From JAWXTP01 sp044433415 (lineage in GTDB: Bacteria; Bacteroidota; Bacteroidia; Bacteroidales; Rikenellaceae): a stretch of 7,759 nucleotides of DNA. Of the stretch, positions 5,285 to 7,759 are shown piece by piece. Where the stretch lies: contig JAWXTP010000134.1 in NCBI GenBank assembly GCA_044433415.1, positions 1 through 7,759 of the forward strand, written 5' to 3'. The first letter of the stretch is position 1, and each line of letters begins with the position of its first letter. The translations under genes and the position numbers were made by a program. The notes beneath the pieces were generated by a model. It saw only the letters and a list, made by a program, of their open reading frames with translations, searched no databases and was not told the DNA's origin.

Positions 5285-6541
5285 ATGGATAGTTCAAATC
5301 TTATAAATACATTTAGCGAATTCGGAAAAACAAAAGATATTGACAAAGCTACAATGCTAAGTGTCTTAGAAGATGTTTTTCGTAATATGCTTATCAAAAC
5401 TTACGAAACTGACGAGAATTTCGACATTATTATCAACCCTGAAAAAGGTGACCTTGAAATATGGCGTAATAGAACAGTAGTTGAAGATGAGATGATAGAA
5501 GATGACAACTTAGAAATTACTCTTTCTGAAGCTAAAAAAATTGACAACACATTTGAAGTTGGGGAAGAAGTTGCAGAAGAGATTAAATTAAGTGATTTTG
5601 GTCGTCGTTCAGTTCTTTCTTTACGTCAAAATCTTGCAGCTCGTATTATGGATCTTGAAAAAGCAAACCTTTACAATGCTTACAAAGATAGAATTGGTGA
5701 GATTATTAATGGTGAAGTTTACCAAGTTTGGAAAAAAGAGATCATTGTTCGCGATGAAGAAGGTAATGACCTTGTTTTAGCAAAAGATCAACAAATTCCT
5801 TCTGATTATTTCAGAAAAGGTGATGCTATTCGCGCTATTGTGTACAGTGTTGATATGCGTAACAACAATCCAATTATTAACCTATCACGTACAGTACCTC
5901 AGTTCCTTGAAAGATTATTTGAACTTGAAATTCCTGAAATTTATGATGGAATTATCACTATCAAAAAAATTGTTCGTATGCCTGGTGACAGAGCAAAAGT
6001 GGCAGTTGAAACTTTTGATGAAAGAATAGACCCTGTTGGAGCTTGTGTTGGTGTTAATGGTGCTCGTATTCGTACTATAGTTAGAGAACTTAAGAATGAG
6101 AGTATAGATGTTATATGTTACACATCTAACCTTAACCTATTAATCACAAGAGCATTACACCCTGCAAAAATTTCAAATATTGAGATTGACGAAGAAAGAA
6201 GATATATACGTGTATTTATAGATTCTTCAGAGGTTACAAATGCTATAGGTAAAAACGGTAACAACATAAAACTTACTTCTAAACTTACAGATTATCAAAT
6301 TGACATCTATAGAGATGATGTTGTAATTGAAGAAGAAGATGACCTTTACTTAAGCGAGTTTGAAGACGAAATCGAACCTTGGGTAATTGAACAACTTAAA
6401 AAAGTTGGATGTGACACTGCTCAAAGCGCACTAAGATATACTGCTGAAGATTTAGCTGAACGTGCCGACCTTGAAGTTGAAACGATTGAAGATCTTTTCA
6501 AAATTATTCAAGAAGAGCTATACGGTGCTGAGGATAAATAG
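5285..6541 (+). CDS. nusA: Transcription termination/antitermination factor NusA
   Basis: A 418-residue NusA, which binds RNA polymerase and nascent RNA and modulates pausing, intrinsic termination and antitermination. Visible domains: the N-terminal polymerase-binding domain (about 1-125), the S1 domain (about 134-201, IGEIINGEVYQVWKKEIIV), KH1 (about 202-280, with DPVGACVGVNGARI at 249-262) and KH2 (about 281-345, with AIGKNGNNIKL at 320-330). After an acidic linker (346-362) there is one helix-hairpin-helix-like C-terminal module (about 363-413, WVIEQLKKVGCDTAQSALRYTAEDLAERADLEVETI). This resembles one unit of the two acidic repeats found at the end of E. coli NusA, so this protein is shorter than the 495-residue E. 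coli form. All core RNA-binding motifs are intact. It lies between rimP and infB, as in most bacteria, and may regulate its own operon through the leader terminator at 4645-4673. Confidence 0.97.
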   Translation: MDSSNLINTFSEFGKTKDIDKATMLSVLEDVFRNMLIKTYETDENFDIIINPEKGDLEIWRNRTVVEDEMIEDDNLEITLSEAKKIDNTFEVGEEVAEEIKLSDFGRRSVLSLRQNLAARIMDLEKANLYNAYKDRIGEIINGEVYQVWKKEIIVRDEEGNDLVLAKDQQIPSDYFRKGDAIRAIVYSVDMRNNNPIINLSRTVPQFLERLFELEIPEIYDGIITIKKIVRMPGDRAKVAVETFDERIDPVGACVGVNGARIRTIVRELKNESIDVICYTSNLNLLITRALHPAKISNIEIDEERRYIRVFIDSSEVTNAIGKNGNNIKLTSKLTDYQIDIYRDDVVIEEEDDLYLSEFEDEIEPWVIEQLKKVGCDTAQSALRYTAEDLAERADLEVETIEDLFKIIQEELYGAEDK

Positions 6542-6655
6542 CAATAATAATTAATTGTGTTCTAAAACTTATTAAAACATTCAAAGATTTCTACAAATTA
6601 GAAGAATCTTTTAAAGCTAGTTTTATTGTACAAGAGTTTAAATTTACTAATAATA

Positions 6656-6667
6656 GGGCTAACGCCC
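6656..6667 (+). other. GC-rich mini-hairpin upstream of infB
   Basis: GGGC (6656-6659), loop TAAC, GCCC (6664-6667): a four-pair all-GC stem in a very AT-rich 157-bp gap between nusA and infB. There is no T-run after it, so it is not a terminator. It ends 31 bases before the infB ATG and does not cover the start site. It could be a leader structure or an RNA processing signal; the rest of the gap shows nothing else except a weak TAnnTTT-like TAGTTTTA (6618-6625). Confidence 0.35.
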
Positions 6668-6687
6668 AACTGCCGAAAAACGAGAAA

Positions 6688-6693
6688 GAAAGG
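6688..6693 (+). promoter_or_regulatory. Possible Shine-Dalgarno GAAAGG for infB
   Basis: GAAAGG lies five bases before the ATG at 6699. The other genes here have only A/T-rich sequence at that position, as is usual in Bacteroidota, where Shine-Dalgarno pairing is rarely used. The match is short and may be coincidence. Confidence 0.3.
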
Positions 6694-6698
6694 TAAAT

Positions 6699-7759
6699 AT
6701 GGCAAATGAGAAAAAAATAAGACTTAATGGTGTTGCAAAACAGTTAAATGTAGGTACAGCCACTATTATTGATTTTCTGAATAAGAAAAACACAGATCAT
6801 AATGGCCCTAGTACAGCCATTGACAGTTCTACTTACGCTCTTTTAATTAAAGAATTTGGTAAACCTAACAACGTGGAAAAGGTAAATATCAAAGCTAAAA
6901 TTAAAAGTGCTAGTGAAACTGTGTCTCTTAACGATATCGACGATAAGAAACATGCAGATATCGTTGTTGAAGAACCTAAGACTGTTCAAGAGTTGTTTAT
7001 TAAAGATAACTCTTTAAAAACAGATGCAACATCGTCTTCAAATAACTTAAAAGGACCTAAGATATTAGGTAAAATTGAGTTACCTGAGACAAGAAGTCAC
7101 AACAAATCAAATAATAATTCTACAAAAAGAGAACACAATTCAAATAAGGGGTCAAAATCTGAACGAGTAGCAAAAACGGGGAATGCAACAAAACCAGAGA
7201 ATGTTACAAAGCCAGCAAATGTTCAAAACAACAACACTGAAACTAAATCAGCAGATACAAACCCTAAAAAAGAGGTAAAACAACAAATAGTGACAAATAA
7301 AGAACAAAAACCTGCTGAGCAGCAGAAAGTAACAGCTACTGTTCAACAAACAAAAACAACTACTACTGAGACTCAAACAAATAGCGATTTGACTAAAACG
7401 TTTGATGAACGCCTTGCTGCTGACGACACAAACTTGTATCGCGGTACTCAAGAGAAACTATCAGGACCTAAAATCATAGGCAAGATTGACTTAAACGCCT
7501 TTGAAAAGAAAAAACCTGAGACTCAGCAAGATAAGCGCAACAAACGTAAACGTATTAAAAAAGACGGAAAAGTTGATGTTAATGATCCTAAATTAAACAA
7601 CAATAACAACAACCAACATAATAAACAAGGTGGTCAAAACCGCAATAACAATAACCAAGGTGGTGGTCAAAACCGTAATAACAATAATCAACATGGTGGT
7701 CAAGGCGGTCAAAACCGTAATAACAATAACCAACAAGGTGGTAAAAACAACAACCAAGG
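6699..7759 (+). CDS. infB: Translation initiation factor IF-2, N-terminal part (cut by window end)
   Basis: The frame from ATG 6699 stays open for 353 codons to the window edge; the 3' part, with the GTPase that brings initiator tRNA to the 30S subunit, lies outside. Residues about 5-50 (KIRLNGVAKQLNVGTATIIDFLNKK) form the small helical IF2_N module. Then comes a long charged, low-complexity linker rich in K, N, T and Q. Two copies of GPKI(L/I)GKI(E/D)L are at residues 119-128 and 256-265, a block common in Bacteroidota IF-2. A basic patch KRNKRKRIKKDGK follows, then Asn/Gln/Gly repeats (see 7629-7733). Identification rests on the IF2_N module, these blocks and the position after nusA. The gap to nusA is 157 bp. 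The start is supported by the IF2_N motif beginning at residue 5. Confidence 0.92.
   Translation, partial: MANEKKIRLNGVAKQLNVGTATIIDFLNKKNTDHNGPSTAIDSSTYALLIKEFGKPNNVEKVNIKAKIKSASETVSLNDIDDKKHADIVVEEPKTVQELFIKDNSLKTDATSSSNNLKGPKILGKIELPETRSHNKSNNNSTKREHNSNKGSKSERVAKTGNATKPENVTKPANVQNNNTETKSADTNPKKEVKQQIVTNKEQKPAEQQKVTATVQQTKTTTTETQTNSDLTKTFDERLAADDTNLYRGTQEKLSGPKIIGKIDLNAFEKKKPETQQDKRNKRKRIKKDGKVDVNDPKLNNNNNNQHNKQGGQNRNNNNQGGGQNRNNNNQHGGQGGQNRNNNNQQGGKNNNQ
7629..7733 (+). repeat. In-frame tandem repeat in infB encoding GGQNRNNNNQ
   Basis: Three units of about 30 bases encode GGQNRNNNNQ: 7629-7658, 7659-7691 (one extra Gly codon) and 7704-7733, with a 12-base HGGQ spacer before the third. A partial fourth (QGGKNNNQ) runs into the window end. 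Units differ mostly at third codon positions (CGC/CGT, AAC/AAT). The result is an Asn/Gln/Gly-rich flexible segment before the IF-2 core. Confidence 0.85.

Noticed and set aside
5592..6029. Two alternative + strand frames of 62 and 69 codons within nusA
   Set aside because: Both fall inside the S1 and KH-coding part of nusA in another frame and have low-complexity hydrophobic content without motifs.
7248..7451. 67-codon minus-strand frame with a hydrophobic, membrane-like peptide
   Set aside because: It is the reverse of the Lys/Gln/Thr-rich infB linker, whose complement naturally reads as Leu, Phe, Cys and Ser; no promoter or start context is visible.
7629..7733. Repeats considered as a CRISPR array
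   Set aside because: The units are contiguous, have no unique spacers, and keep the infB reading frame.

Overview
The window looks like a chromosomal segment from an AT-rich member of the Bacteroidota. Three things point there: an LpxC-FabZ fusion gene, the order rimP-nusA-infB with a Bacteroidota-style IF-2 N-terminus, and promoters matching the Bacteroides primary-sigma consensus (TTTG, about 19 bp, TAnnTTTG) with short leaders and almost no Shine-Dalgarno sequences. The genus cannot be fixed from sequence alone. All genes are on the + strand and all are housekeeping types. The unexplained material is between the genes.

Layout: 1-297 is non-coding, with a C-rich patch, a hairpin and a promoter. 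298-1854 encodes a two-part FAD-dependent oxidoreductase of unknown substrate (COG2509-like). 1855-1958 carries an AT-rich palindrome and a very good promoter for 1959-3353, the bifunctional lpxC-fabZ gene, followed by lpxA at 3436-4239. These two make the first and second steps of lipid A synthesis and supply the dehydratase that elongates acyl chains. 4240-4807 is a 568-bp gap with no gene. It holds a 209-bp imperfect palindrome (4272-4480), a smaller related hairpin (4530-4565), a consensus promoter (4597-4627) and, only about 20 bp further on, a strong intrinsic terminator (4645-4673). Then come rimP (4808-5272), nusA (5285-6541) and the first 353 codons of infB (6699 to the window end): ribosome maturation, transcription elongation/termination and translation initiation in one conserved operon.

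The two most interesting signals are these. First, a dispersed intergenic repeat has the core GAGTTCTAATAA, exact at 234, 3380 and 4311 and degenerate elsewhere; its longest copies form the arms of the large palindrome. Second, a promoter-terminator pair sits in front of the rimP-nusA operon, as expected of a short attenuated leader. Because NusA itself stimulates intrinsic termination, that arrangement could be a feedback loop. No mobile-element gene, CRISPR array, tRNA or rRNA was found.
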